DNA from: Pseudomonas folii
GTDB lineage: Bacteria > Pseudomonadota > Gammaproteobacteria > Pseudomonadales > Pseudomonadaceae
DNA: 62,910 nucleotides
Direction: 5' to 3'
Assembly: GCF_014357575.1 (NCBI RefSeq)
Contig: NZ_JACONW010000013.1
Coordinates: 1-62,910, forward strand
Made by a program: the position numbers and the translations under genes
Part shown: positions 9,381 through 17,822 of the stretch, piece by piece
Position numbering within the stretch: position 1 is the stretch's first letter
Layout: every line of letters begins with the position of its first letter
Notes under the pieces: model-generated
Databases searched by the model: none
Seen by the model: only the letters and a program-made list of their open reading frames with translations
What the model was told of the DNA's origin: nothing

Positions 9381-9587
9381 TCAGTTCAACGCATGACCGT
9401 ACATTTCGGATTTCTTGATGAATGCGTTCCAGCGACCAAAGGAAAGACTTTGACGCGCAGTGGCAGCGATCCACACAGGCCCCGTGGTCTGGTGGATTCC
9501 AACCATTCCCATCATCGCGGCGGTTGCGTCGTTCAGCTCAAACATCAATACGTTTGCTTGCGCGCTGAAATCAATGTGCATAGTCAT
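9381..9587 (-). CDS. Small hypothetical protein, first gene of a two-gene unit
   Basis: Not recognised. A 68-residue protein starting MTMHIDFSAQANVLMFELND, with a methionine-rich middle (TAAMMGMVG) and a basic C-terminal third. There is no signal peptide. A second small gene begins 17 bases after its stop. About 500 bases without a clear gene lie upstream and would hold the promoter. The ribosome site is weak (AAGG about 9 bases before the ATG). It could be an accessory two-gene module, but no toxin-antitoxin family was recognised. Confidence 0.5.
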   Translation of the reverse strand: MTMHIDFSAQANVLMFELNDATAAMMGMVGIHQTTGPVWIAATARQSLSFGRWNAFIKKSEMYGHALN

Positions 9588-10101
9588 AAGTTAAGCCTTT
9601 TAGCGATGGAGACCCTTGGACAAAGACCCCCTTCCAAGTCATAGGACACTGCGTCCGTTGATATAGCCGTAAGCTTCCGATGGGCGGTCATTAATAAACG
9701 TATTCTATTTTACGAGTCGCTGCCCACGCTCATTTGTAGACCATCCTGCCTGCACCTTTTGAGGGCGAAGGATCTGCATTCAGGTATGGCAGACATATGT
9801 ACCTACACGCTCACGAGGAAGGCCTGCAAACTGGCCTTCATCATGCGCAGCCGCGTTCAACTGGCTGAGGGCTCTATAGCCCTATCAAGGTCAAGCGCGA
9901 GGTTGACCCTCAAGTTTTCTGCTGCTCATACCGAAACAAGTAGGCAGGGAGGCCAAAAATGGCACCATTCCTGCTTAAGTCAGTTTAATGAAGGTTTTGT
10001 GACATTATGATTACCGTATCAAACATCTTAATCACCTTCGCAATTTTGAAGTAATGCGTCCGCTCCCGATAAGGCGGCGATTACATAAGAGGTGAATACT
10101 G
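9588..10101. other. 514-base stretch without a recognised gene
   Basis: It holds the upstream region of the small minus-strand pair and of the plus-strand Nudix gene. An 83-codon frame at 9759-10010 has no ribosome site, and its product resembles nothing I know. Two features stand out: dyad sequences around 9880-9915 (GGTCAA..TTGACC, and GGGCT-ATAG-AGCCC on the minus strand) and a sigma-54-like element at 9960-9975. Neither is proven. Confidence 0.5.
9960..9975 (+). promoter_or_regulatory. Candidate sigma-54 (-24/-12) promoter element
   Basis: TGGCACCATTCCTGCT matches the consensus TGGCAC-N5-TTGC(A/T) except for one base, with the GG and GC doublets correctly 10 bases apart. It points toward the Nudix gene, which starts 127 bases downstream. 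No enhancer-binding activator gene lies in the neighbourhood. A single match of this size can occur by chance. Confidence 0.35.
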
Positions 10102-10467
10102 ATGAAAGAGCGGGCAACCGTGATTTGCAAGCGTGACGGCAGGATTCTGTACGTGCGCAAGCCAAAGTCAAAATGGGCTCTGCCGGGCGGCAAGATTGAA
10201 GTCGGCGAGACGCCGGAGCAGGCAGCAGTTCGTGAGCTGAGCGAGGAGACCGGGCTGGAGAATCTCGATCTGGTTTACCTGGATGAGTACGAGAAAGATA
10301 ACGTCATGCACTATATCTTTATGGCTGTACTCTCATCCTCGGCCCAACCTGCGCCGCAGAACGAGATTGCCGCGTGCAAATGGTCGCATGTCAAAAACGT
10401 CAGCGACCTCAATGCCAGCGCGGCTACCAAATCCATCGTCAAATCGTTCGCCAGACAAGCGGTGTAA
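10102..10467 (+). CDS. Nudix hydrolase
   Basis: A 121-residue hydrolase of nucleoside diphosphates linked to another group. The Nudix box is complete: from about residue 32 it follows GX5EX7REUXEEXGU, with GKIEVGE, then AAVRELSEETGL. This Mg-binding catalytic segment is preceded by WALPGG. The substrate cannot be told from the sequence; the small size and MutT-like start suggest a housekeeping or regulatory NTP/NDP hydrolase. GAGG lies 9 bases before the ATG. It converges on the GvpU-like gene. Confidence 0.88.
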   Translation: MKERATVICKRDGRILYVRKPKSKWALPGGKIEVGETPEQAAVRELSEETGLENLDLVYLDEYEKDNVMHYIFMAVLSSSAQPAPQNEIAACKWSHVKNVSDLNASAATKSIVKSFARQAV

Positions 10468-10549
10468 CCACCCCGCTGCTATCTAACGCCCTTGATCCTG
10501 CTGAACATCTGCGACGCTTTATCAGGTCGCGACTTTTGGCCATAAGAAA

Positions 10550-10567
10550 CCCCGGCATGTGCCGGGG
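10550..10567 (-). terminator. Intrinsic terminator for the GvpU-like gene
   Basis: A seven-pair GC stem CCCCGGC/GCCGGGG with a four-base loop. On the minus strand it is followed by TTTCTTA, so it most likely ends transcription of the minus-strand gene; it may also slow the converging Nudix transcript. Confidence 0.7.
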
Positions 10568-10587
10568 CTTGATCAAGTGTGTATGGC

Positions 10588-11055
10588 TCAGGTCCTGACC
10601 AGCAGGCCCATCGTAAATCCGTCCACTGAGGCAATCTTGCCGCGCCACAACACGCCCTCTGCGCAAATAGGGCTCTGGTCGCTGGAGTAGGTTTTGCAGT
10701 CTTTCAAATGAATGAAGTGAAATGCCGTGGTTTCGTCTGCCGACTCGCCAGGCGTGAAGGACAAGATAATTTTTTTCATGGACTCGTCGACGCCACCGTC
10801 AAATTGAGCCAGCGGAGCAGCCATATCCTCAGCAAGCTGCTTGAAGTACGTGTCGTGCGAGATCAACTGACCCGAGACGAGATTGCCGCCAACAGAGAGC
10901 GTTATGCCGATTTCTACCGGCGTGGTGACGACAAACTTGACCAGAAACTGCAATAACCAGTCGATTTGCTTGCCTTGATCCTTCAGATGCGCGATCAGCT
11001 CATCATATTTCACGTCCTGGGACGTGGCTGTGAGGCTCTGCTCTACTTCCGACAT
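10588..11055 (-). CDS. GvpU-like protein (gas vesicle accessory protein family), orphan
   Basis: A 155-residue soluble protein. The middle segment EIGITLSVGGNLVSGQLIS and the C-terminal part FIHLKDCK, LWRGKIASVDGF match what I recall of GvpU, an accessory protein of Bacillus-type gas vesicle clusters. No gas vesicle structural gene (gvpA, gvpN, gvpK) is in this window, so the protein must do something else here or be a leftover of the family. AAGGAG lies six bases before the ATG. It ends at a terminator shared with the Nudix gene. The family call is from memory of the motif pattern, not from a search. Confidence 0.65.
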   Translation of the reverse strand: MSEVEQSLTATSQDVKYDELIAHLKDQGKQIDWLLQFLVKFVVTTPVEIGITLSVGGNLVSGQLISHDTYFKQLAEDMAAPLAQFDGGVDESMKKIILSFTPGESADETTAFHFIHLKDCKTYSSDQSPICAEGVLWRGKIASVDGFTMGLLVRT

Positions 11056-11319
11056 CGACTGCTCCTTGCCTTACAAAATAATGAGCTTTAGCTATAGCCC
11101 AGATTTGTGAAAAACGAAACCTGTGGTTTGACCGTTCAAGCCATCACCTCCCGATTAATGTCGACTGCCAGGAAAATCGCCACCTTTATCCTGATTGCTT
11201 CACAGCACAAATCTGCACACCGACGTCGCGCGAATTAGTATTAGTCCGTTTGTATGTAGCTTATCGCCACTGTTAAGATGCGGCATGGAATAGCAGTTAG
11301 CCTGAATAAAGAAGGATTT

Positions 11320-12162
11320 ATGTCCGCGGTCAAAGAGATTTATCAGCAGTTTCCACATACCTTCAAACATCTTGATTCCACGCTGTTCCTGGTCAAAGCG
11401 CCCTCTGATGCCAAGCGTGATGCGCTGCGTCATCTAGTTGAAGGCAGGCGTGCTGCGGGCCTTGAGCGGGTAAGTGCTCCACTGAAAGGTGTAGAAGACG
11501 AACTTTTTGCCAAAGCCCAGCCACTCGACAGCCTCAAAGCAAAAATCCGGGTAACCCTGGGACGAGCCAAGCGAAACGGCATGTATGATTGGCCGGTGGA
11601 AGAAGTACTCAATACAGCTGAAGCTCATCGTCGCGGCGCACCGATTGCCCCTCTTGCAGGTTTCGGCTACAGCAAATCGCCACTCGGAATCACTCAGGAA
11701 TATTTTATATTCACTGAGTTGCTCAGCGAGCACATCAATGGCATGACGTGGATTGAGTCGACCCCAGGGGAGATCGAAACATTCATCCAGCTTTCTTTTC
11801 GCCTCCTGCGCGTGCTGCATAACAAACAGATTACTCACATGGATTTCTGGGCCAATAATGTGATGGTCAATCTGGCGCCGCAAGATATCCCCATGGCTAT
11901 AGACCTGGAAAACTGCTTCCCGACAACATCACAATACTTCAGTGAAACCCTGGCATTTCAATTCGGCTTTTTCTACCAGCGAGACATTTATCGCTTTATT
12001 ACTGAAGCGCGGTACGACCAATTGGTAGCTGAAGAGCTGGAAATGTATAAAGCCATCGACAGCGAAGCTTTTGAAAGTATTTACGGGCTTAGCAAGCACG
12101 AGAGAATCGGTCGCAAGGACCGACGCGAGATATTCTGGAAAGGCAAATTCGTCACTGGCTAG
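11320..12162 (+). CDS. Protein-kinase-like protein, possibly of the Kdo/WaaP sugar kinase type
   Basis: A 280-residue cytoplasmic protein with a kinase-like fold signature. The catalytic-loop motif HMDFWANNVM (HxDxxxxN) is near residue 185, and AIDLEN replaces the usual DFG metal-binding motif. A possible ATP-binding lysine lies in LFLVKAP near the N-terminus. The arrangement resembles small lipopolysaccharide-core kinases (Kdo kinase/WaaP), which add phosphate to inner-core sugars. The ATG at 11320 is preferred because GAAGGA lies four bases upstream; a frame from 11278 has no such site. A second kinase-like gene lies at 46897-47772. The substrate is unknown. Confidence 0.65.
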   Translation: MSAVKEIYQQFPHTFKHLDSTLFLVKAPSDAKRDALRHLVEGRRAAGLERVSAPLKGVEDELFAKAQPLDSLKAKIRVTLGRAKRNGMYDWPVEEVLNTAEAHRRGAPIAPLAGFGYSKSPLGITQEYFIFTELLSEHINGMTWIESTPGEIETFIQLSFRLLRVLHNKQITHMDFWANNVMVNLAPQDIPMAIDLENCFPTTSQYFSETLAFQFGFFYQRDIYRFITEARYDQLVAEELEMYKAIDSEAFESIYGLSKHERIGRKDRREIFWKGKFVTG

Positions 12163-12478
12163 CAAAGGCTACGGCACGATAATGTCGAGTCTTGTTTCTC
12201 CGCACGACCGTCGCTGGCTCTTCATGAGCCCTGCCCCCCTCTCTCTATACAGCTTCTTCTCCACGGCCATGCATCAAGCACTTGCTTAGAGCCAAGCAAT
12301 CCGCAAAACCGGCGCTGAAACTCACTCGATCAATTCAACGCGGCAGCCGGAATGCAGAGGAGTCCAAAACCGACCTCTCGATCCGTATGAAGCCAAGCGA
12401 CAGCACGCGCCCCAAAAATCACGTCGATTGAACCCTTGCAGCGCCATCGTGACTAAACATTAACGACCGAGGGAGTGT
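12163..12478. other. 316-base gap, nothing recognised
   Basis: Between the kinase-like gene and the small membrane protein. A 72-codon plus-strand frame starting at 12071 overlaps the kinase gene and has no credible ribosome site. I see no terminator hairpin, tRNA or repeat. Confidence 0.5.
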
Positions 12479-12733
12479 ATGACGATGGGTAACTCAGAGA
12501 GCTGGAACGTAATAGCATCAATCATGAATATGCCCGTTTTATGGATCGTATTCGCGACCATTCTGGTGGTCGTCGAGTTTCTGGTGGTGATGCGAATCGT
12601 CAAAAGCGAAGGCAGCCGTGAAAGCAAATGCCTGTGGATTCTGGCACTGGTGTTTGTTCCCGTTCTGGGGCTGATTGCCTGGGTGTTCGCAGGACCCAAG
12701 ACCAAGACAGCCCGCTCGGAATCTCGCGGTTAA
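12479..12733 (+). CDS. Small inner-membrane protein with PLDc_N-like domain
   Basis: An 84-residue protein with two membrane helices (about 16-38 and 50-68) joined by a short charged loop. The second helix, LWILALVFVPVLGLIAWVF, has the W-I-L/V-P-V-L-G pattern of the phospholipase D N-terminal membrane domain (PLDc_N). There is no catalytic HKD domain, so it is a stand-alone membrane module. GAGGG lies five bases before the ATG at 12479. Such single-domain proteins are common in Pseudomonas and of unknown role. Confidence 0.7.
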   Translation: MTMGNSESWNVIASIMNMPVLWIVFATILVVVEFLVVMRIVKSEGSRESKCLWILALVFVPVLGLIAWVFAGPKTKTARSESRG

Positions 12734-12989
12734 GCAAATCAATACAGGTAAAGGACGCTTGCGGGTTGAGCAAACACCCGTTTAGCAGGTGCGCCTCATC
12801 GCCCCCGCACCTTTATCCGATAGACGGATACGTTTACGGCCGTTCTCCCGGCCCGACAGGCCGCTTACTGGCGTAGCGTTTGCTACACAGGTGAGTAGCC
12901 GCACTGAAAAGACTTAATGTTGACGCAGCAAACTTTTTACTCAAGCTCAAGGACGCAGCGATGCGCCGGATATAACCAGGAGACGTAAC

Positions 12990-13187
12990 GTGTCAACTCT
13001 CAGTGAAATCGCAGCGAACCACGCGAAAGCAATCAGAACACTGGATGCAGAGTCGGCCATGTTGAAGGCACTGTGCGCTCCAGCGTTGCCAACTGACGAG
13101 ACTGCTACCGATTCAACGCAGCAAATACCGCCACATACCATTGCGGCAATCCACAACAGCATGTCAGGGCATGCGATGGGCGTTTGA
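12990..13187 (+). CDS. Small hypothetical protein with GTG start
   Basis: Not recognised. A 65-residue soluble protein from a GTG preceded by AGGAG seven bases upstream. The first half is helical and Ala-rich (SEIAANHAKAIRTLDAESAM); the second is Thr/Gln-rich. It has no signal peptide. The good ribosome site is the main support; it could still be a chance frame. Confidence 0.4.
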   Translation: MSTLSEIAANHAKAIRTLDAESAMLKALCAPALPTDETATDSTQQIPPHTIAAIHNSMSGHAMGV

Positions 13188-13291
13188 GCAGATGGGAGTG
13201 ATCACATCGAGCTAGCTAAATGTCATGATCAGGCCGACCGTGTTGCATACTGATGCTATGCATCACGGACCAACCCTCATCTGGACCTCAC

Positions 13292-13531
13292 ATGACACCC
13301 AACGCTGAACGCTATAACCCCTCCACCGAATACGCCGACAAACTGATTTCGCGAATCGGACAAACACCGTCCTGGATCGCAAAGCGCATCGGTGTGACGG
13401 ATAAGCGCATTCGCTACATCCTTGAAGGCGAAAGAACCGTCAAAGGAGAAACCACTCCGATCCAGATGACGTACACAGAGCAGTTTGCTCTTGAGTGCCT
13501 TGCTGAAGAGGCAAGCGCGAAGAAAAAATAG
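13292..13531 (+). CDS. Small helix-turn-helix-like protein
   Basis: A 79-residue protein from the ATG at 13292 (a longer frame begins at 13253). The segment ISRIGQTPSWIAKRIGVTDK followed by RIRYILEGER looks like a Cro/CI-type helix-turn-helix in which WIAKRIGVTDKRIRYIL forms helices 2 and 3. It ends in a lysine-rich tail. It may be a DNA-binding regulator or a phage remnant. No phage genes surround it. The ribosome site is weak. Confidence 0.5.
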   Translation: MTPNAERYNPSTEYADKLISRIGQTPSWIAKRIGVTDKRIRYILEGERTVKGETTPIQMTYTEQFALECLAEEASAKKK

Positions 13532-13736
13532 ATTCGCCCTGCCGCCAAGGTCCTGACGTGCTCACGCCGTCAGGCAGCCATCAAATACCTACTCCCCCCC
13601 CCAACTGAATCACACCTACCCGTCTCAGGTGCCTGACTATATGGACAGCGCCAAAGCTGCGCTACGGCCGCCACAGCCGCGCAGGCCGAAGCTTGCCCTC
13701 ATGCTAGATTAGGGTCTAACCGACATGAGGTGAACT

Positions 13737-15275
13737 TTGAAAGGACAGTCTGTGGCGCCTGAGATTGGAGATATCTATAGCGTTTATTCGAGCAAGCTGC
13801 GGCAGTATGTCGCCTGCCAAGTGACGGCGCTCAAGGAGAACAGCGAGCGCAAGGGCCAACTGATGGCGGCGGTTCTGGAGCTGGACTGGAGCGGCGACGC
13901 CTTGCCGCAGCCGAGCGAACTGGCGGCCATGCGCCCGCTAGTGGCCGATTTCTTTTTCCGGCGTGACAAGCATGAACACGTTTATGTCAGCGCAGAGGTG
14001 CCCGCCGCTTACACCCTGGTGGGCAATATCGCGCCGCTGGTGCTTGACGACACCACCACGTATGGCCACTGGAATACCGGCGAAACCTTGTACCGCCAGC
14101 AGCAATGGGAGCAAATCGATGCAGCCCGGCGCCAGCGTTTCAAGGCTGCTTCAGGCGACGTCGAGGTGACAATAGGCGGTCATGTGCTGCGCCAGGATAC
14201 CAATCGCATCGAAGACAACGTCTTGCAGTCAGTCACTGATCTTGCTGAACTCGATCAACTGCCATGCCTGACCAAAATTCACACTGAGCATGGTTCACAG
14301 GCCCTGCTCGACTATGTGAATCAGCATCCCTTTATCACTGAACTGCTGTGGCGTTCGCCGCAGGTGACGGAGCTTGATCTGCGCGACAGCCGCCTGAGAC
14401 GCCTGAGCATTGATGTGACCGGCGTGATTAAGGTGCACCTTAATGACGACTTGATGCATCTGATACTGCGTGGCGAGCCATCGCCACAGTTGCAACTGCA
14501 CTGCGGCGACGAGGGACGCGCGTTGTATCTGACCTGCAAGGGCGACGTGAAACCCTTCGGCGGCCTCGATCATCTGGGCGGCCTCACGCTCTATGCGGCC
14601 AAGGAGATCGACCTGGAGACGGTGGTAGCGCGTTTCCCTGATCTGTGGTTTCTGGATCTGGGAGGCAAGCCGGGCATAGTGTCAAACCTGCCTGCCATCA
14701 CTGCGCTGGCGCAGTTGCAAATGCTGAGTTTGCACGACCTGTTCGGTTACACGGCAGAGCAATTTCCGGCACCGCAACACCTGCCTCGCCTGTCGACCTT
14801 GTGGCTTAGCAGCGTGCCGTTTGACGTGGCGCAGGCCGTCAAGAAGGGATATAAAAAAGCCGCTGCCCTGGGCCTGGACCTTTCGGTGACCCAGCCGCGC
14901 AAAAGCCAATGGCTGGCCGAAAACCTGGACAACCCGTTTCGCGACTGGGATGGCCGCGACGAGATGCCTCCCGCCAAGGCAAAAAAAGCGGCCTCCGCCT
15001 ACACAGCGTTGCTGTCAGCCACGCGCAGCGTCAACGCCAGCATGGCGGCCGATGCCGTACAGGCCGCCTTGTCCACAATGGTCACCGCCTATGTGGCAAC
15101 CTTCAACCAGATCGACCAGCGCGGCAGCGTCATAGGCACGATCGAGTGCGAAGAGATCCATGCAGCGCTGGTTGGTTGCCTGAACGCACTGGCGGTGCAA
15201 ATGGGCGAGCACGGTGCGGCGCTGGTCGACATGGATGGCTTGATGGACTTGTTCGACGAGTTGCGCGATTTTTGA
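13737..15275 (+). CDS. Leucine-rich-repeat-like protein, 512 residues
   Basis: Cytoplasmic (no signal peptide). The N-terminal third (to about 165) is unrecognised and charged. From about 170 to 375 there are irregular leucine-rich repeats such as VTELDLRDSRLRRLSID, FPDLWFLDLGG and LAQLQMLSLHDL. The last 100 residues (from about 410) are an alanine-rich helical domain. A TTG start is chosen because GAGG lies six bases before it. Proteins of this build in Pseudomonas are often near toxin or WGR-domain genes, but none is beside it. A second LRR protein of the window (35001-36032) has a different N-terminus. Function unknown. Confidence 0.75.
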   Translation: MKGQSVAPEIGDIYSVYSSKLRQYVACQVTALKENSERKGQLMAAVLELDWSGDALPQPSELAAMRPLVADFFFRRDKHEHVYVSAEVPAAYTLVGNIAPLVLDDTTTYGHWNTGETLYRQQQWEQIDAARRQRFKAASGDVEVTIGGHVLRQDTNRIEDNVLQSVTDLAELDQLPCLTKIHTEHGSQALLDYVNQHPFITELLWRSPQVTELDLRDSRLRRLSIDVTGVIKVHLNDDLMHLILRGEPSPQLQLHCGDEGRALYLTCKGDVKPFGGLDHLGGLTLYAAKEIDLETVVARFPDLWFLDLGGKPGIVSNLPAITALAQLQMLSLHDLFGYTAEQFPAPQHLPRLSTLWLSSVPFDVAQAVKKGYKKAAALGLDLSVTQPRKSQWLAENLDNPFRDWDGRDEMPPAKAKKAASAYTALLSATRSVNASMAADAVQAALSTMVTAYVATFNQIDQRGSVIGTIECEEIHAALVGCLNALAVQMGEHGAALVDMDGLMDLFDELRDF

Positions 15276-15489
15276 CTGTCAGCAGGAATAGTCTTGCGGC
15301 CATCCTGCCCTTACCTTATTCACTACTCGCCGAAAGCCCGCAAGCGAACGCAACTCGATGCAAAACCCATTGGAACGCTCAGGAGGGGTATGACGAGAAG
15401 AAAATCGAGTGCGCCGAAGTGGGAGCCGAATTGGCATTCTAAGTGGGGTTTTTCAAAAATATTTCCAAAACTGCTGAATAGCAGCCAAC

Positions 15490-15517
15490 AAAAAAGGGCC
15501 CACCTCTCGGTGGGCCC
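15490..15517 (-). terminator. Intrinsic terminator of the tRNA-Val transcript
   Basis: A nine-pair stem GGGCCCACC/GGTGGGCCC with loop TCTC. The minus strand continues with a run of six T residues, so it ends transcripts coming from the tRNA gene about 30 bases upstream on that strand. Confidence 0.85.
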
Positions 15518-15548
15518 TTCTGTACCGGCAGCAGGACCGGATTTTGTT

Positions 15549-15625
15549 TGGTAGGCGCGACTGGACTCGAACCAGCGACCCCCACCATGTCAAGGTGGTG
15601 CTCTAACCAACTGAGCTACGCGCCT
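15549..15625 (-). tRNA. tRNA-Val (anticodon GAC)
   Basis: Read on the minus strand, a full cloverleaf starts AGGCGCGTAGCTCAGTTGGT, has the anticodon arm CCACC-TTGACAT-GGTGG with anticodon GAC, the T arm with GGTTCGAGTCC, and acceptor CGCGCCT. The CCA end is encoded (15549-15551). A strong terminator follows. No attachment-site duplication was seen nearby. Confidence 0.95.
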
Positions 15626-15812
15626 GCTGTGGGTCGGCATTCTACGGATATTCAAATGTGTGTCAACACCTTTTTTTCGCGCTAACTCCATGAATATGCA
15701 AATTTTTTTGCCTTCCCGGTTTTCCTTCTTTGTTTAGTGGCTGGCTGGTGGAGATATTTGATCTCGGGTAGGATCGAGCCATTCGTAAAATATATTAAAC
15801 GGAGGTTGAAGG

Positions 15813-17096
15813 ATGGCGAACACTCCTTATCCGCAGTCCTATTACGCGGCTTCGGCGAATCCAGTTCCGGAACGCCCGCAGTTGCAGGGAGACGTGGAAA
15901 CTGACGTTTGTATCATTGGTGCTGGCTATACAGGTCTGTCCAGCGCCCTGTTTCTGCTTGAACATGGCTTCAAGGTGACGGTACTGGAAGCCGCGAAGGT
16001 TGGCTTTGGCGCTTCAGGCCGTAATGGCGGGCAGATCGTCAACAGTTATAGCCGCGATATCGATGTCATCGAACGCACTGTCGCCCCCCGACAGGCCCAA
16101 CTGCTGGGGCAAATGGCGTTTGAAGGCGGAGCGATTATCCGCGAGCGTATCGCCAGATATCAGATCCAGTGCGACCTGAAAGACGGCGGAGTATTTGCCG
16201 CCATCACCGACAAGCAAATGGGTCATCTCGAAGCCCAGAAACGTCTGTGGGAACGCTATGGCCATACCCAGCTTGAATTGCTGGACAAGCGTCGTATGGG
16301 CGAAGTGGTTGCTTCTGATCAATACATTGGCGGCATGCTCGACATGAGCGGCGGCCATATCCACCCGCTTAATCTGGCATTGGGCGAAGCGGCTGCCGTG
16401 GAATCGCTGGGCGGCGTTATCTACGAGCAGTCTGCTGCCGTACGCATCGACCGCGGAGCCAATCCGGTTGTTCATACGGAATCAGGCAGAGTCAAAGCAC
16501 GCTTTGTGATCGTCGCGGGGAATGCCTATCTGGGCAACCTGGTGCCGGAGCTGGCCGCCAAGTCGATGCCTTGCGGCACGCAGGTCATTACCACCGAGCC
16601 GCTGGATGAAGAATTGGCCAAGACGCTGCTGCCTCAAGACTACTGTGTCGAGGACTGCAATTATCTGCTGGACTACTACCGACTGTCTGCAGACAAGCGC
16701 CTTATCTTCGGTGGCGGCGTGGTTTACGGAGCGCGGGACCCGGCGAACATCGAGGCGATCATTCGCCCGAAAATGCTCAAGGCGTTCCCTCAACTCAAGG
16801 ACGTAAAGATCGATTACGCGTGGACGGGCAACTTTCTTCTGACCTTGTCGCGACTGCCACAGGTCGGGCGCCTGGGTGACAACATCTATTACTCTCAAGG
16901 CTGCAGCGGCCACGGAGTGACGTACACCCATCTCGCTGGCAAAGTGCTTGCCGAGGCATTACGTGGACAGGCCGAGCGCTTTGATGCCTTTGCCGGGCTG
17001 CCGCACTACCCCTTCCCCGGCGGACAATTGCTGCGCACGCCGCTCACCGCGCTGGGTGCCTGGTATTACAGCCTCAGAGACAAATTCGGTATGTGA
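15813..17096 (+). CDS. puuB: FAD-dependent oxidase, gamma-glutamylputrescine oxidase-like (PuuB/PauB)
   Basis: A 427-residue enzyme of the D-amino-acid oxidase family. The N-terminal FAD-binding motif is VCIIGAGYTGLSSALFLLE (about residues 32-50), then GFGASGRNGGQI with the usual flavin-contacting stretch, and near the C-terminus YYSQGCSGHGVTYTHLAGKV, which closes the FAD site. The family member in Pseudomonas polyamine use oxidises gamma-glutamylputrescine to the aldehyde with release of hydrogen peroxide. The rest of that pathway is not next to it. GGAGG lies seven bases before the ATG. The substrate is inferred from family resemblance. Confidence 0.8.
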   Translation: MANTPYPQSYYAASANPVPERPQLQGDVETDVCIIGAGYTGLSSALFLLEHGFKVTVLEAAKVGFGASGRNGGQIVNSYSRDIDVIERTVAPRQAQLLGQMAFEGGAIIRERIARYQIQCDLKDGGVFAAITDKQMGHLEAQKRLWERYGHTQLELLDKRRMGEVVASDQYIGGMLDMSGGHIHPLNLALGEAAAVESLGGVIYEQSAAVRIDRGANPVVHTESGRVKARFVIVAGNAYLGNLVPELAAKSMPCGTQVITTEPLDEELAKTLLPQDYCVEDCNYLLDYYRLSADKRLIFGGGVVYGARDPANIEAIIRPKMLKAFPQLKDVKIDYAWTGNFLLTLSRLPQVGRLGDNIYYSQGCSGHGVTYTHLAGKVLAEALRGQAERFDAFAGLPHYPFPGGQLLRTPLTALGAWYYSLRDKFGM

Positions 17097-17101
17097 TTGC
17101 G

Positions 17102-17129
17102 AGGGAAGCGCCTGATCAGGCGCTTCCCT
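17102..17129. terminator. Perfect 28-bp palindrome between convergent genes
   Basis: AGGGAAGCGCCTGA followed by its exact complement TCAGGCGCTTCCCT. It begins 5 bases after the puuB stop and ends 6 bases before the converging lipoprotein stop. There is no T-run on either side, so if it ends transcription it does so without a classical U tract; a binding site is an alternative. Confidence 0.5.
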
Positions 17130-17135
17130 GCAGAG

Positions 17136-17822
17136 TCAGCGCGCTTTGAGCGTCTTCAGCGCCTCACCAGCCGCCTGCTCTTGCCCCGCCTGAGCCAGAT
17201 CATTGGCTGCCTTCGACCAGCGTTGCTCATCCAGATTGGCGGGCAGTTGGCGCGGGCTTTGAATCAGCACAGCCCAACTGCCAGTCTTTTCCCAGGCCGA
17301 CGTGAAACTACTGAAACTCATCAGCAAGTGTCGATTCATGCCTGCGTGAAGCAGAACCGTCTGTTTAATGCGGTTGTAACCCACCAGCACCCCGTAACGA
17401 GGCTCGGTAAATACTGCGCCTTCAGCGAAACGCACCATCACCGGGTAGCCTGCTGACACCTGAGTCAGCAGCGATTGAAGACCCGAGTCCAGCGGATAGA
17501 CCAGAAAGCCATACTGTCGAGCGACTTGCTGCATGTTCTGCTCGAGTCTGGCCTCGCCGCCGGGCAACTGCAGCGATTTATCCAGCAATCCTGGAGTTAT
17601 TTGCACTCGTTGATTAGACAGCATGCTCGCCAGCGCACCAGGGCCGCTTTGGTAGGCATTGCCGCGGAAGAACGGCACATTATTGAGTTCTACGCGATCC
17701 GGCAGGCGTTTGATTTCAGGCGTCAGAGCAGAAGCACAACCGCCAAGAGTCAATACAACGGCAACGAGTATTCCAAGACGCTTCAGGCCAGCGACACGGA
17801 AAAAGAGAGATACCGGCGACAT
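17136..17822 (-). CDS. Lipoprotein with a degenerate C39-like peptidase fold
   Basis: A 228-residue exported lipoprotein: hydrophobic N-terminus ending in the lipobox TLGGC (cysteine near residue 28). The body follows the C39-like peptidase pattern, but where active members read QCGPAAL it reads QSGPGAL, so the nucleophilic cysteine is serine. The later HYVVVVGY-type histidine is replaced in PRYGVLVGYN. It is therefore probably a non-catalytic binding protein in the envelope. A helical tail with AANDLAQAGQ follows. ATG at 17822 is chosen over GTG at 17828 for spacing to GAAG. The C39-like call is from motif memory. Confidence 0.7.
   Translation of the reverse strand: MSPVSLFFRVAGLKRLGILVAVVLTLGGCASALTPEIKRLPDRVELNNVPFFRGNAYQSGPGALASMLSNQRVQITPGLLDKSLQLPGGEARLEQNMQQVARQYGFLVYPLDSGLQSLLTQVSAGYPVMVRFAEGAVFTEPRYGVLVGYNRIKQTVLLHAGMNRHLLMSFSSFTSAWEKTGSWAVLIQSPRQLPANLDEQRWSKAANDLAQAGQEQAAGEALKTLKAR

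Noticed and set aside
9759..10010. 83-codon plus-strand frame
   Set aside because: No ribosome site, atypical composition, and it overlaps regulatory-looking sequence; product resembles nothing.
15390..15554. Short plus-strand frame after AGGAGGGG, product starting MTRRKSSAPKWEPNWHSKWG
   Set aside because: The site is good, but the frame runs through the tRNA terminator on the other strand and ends at the tRNA border; likely chance.
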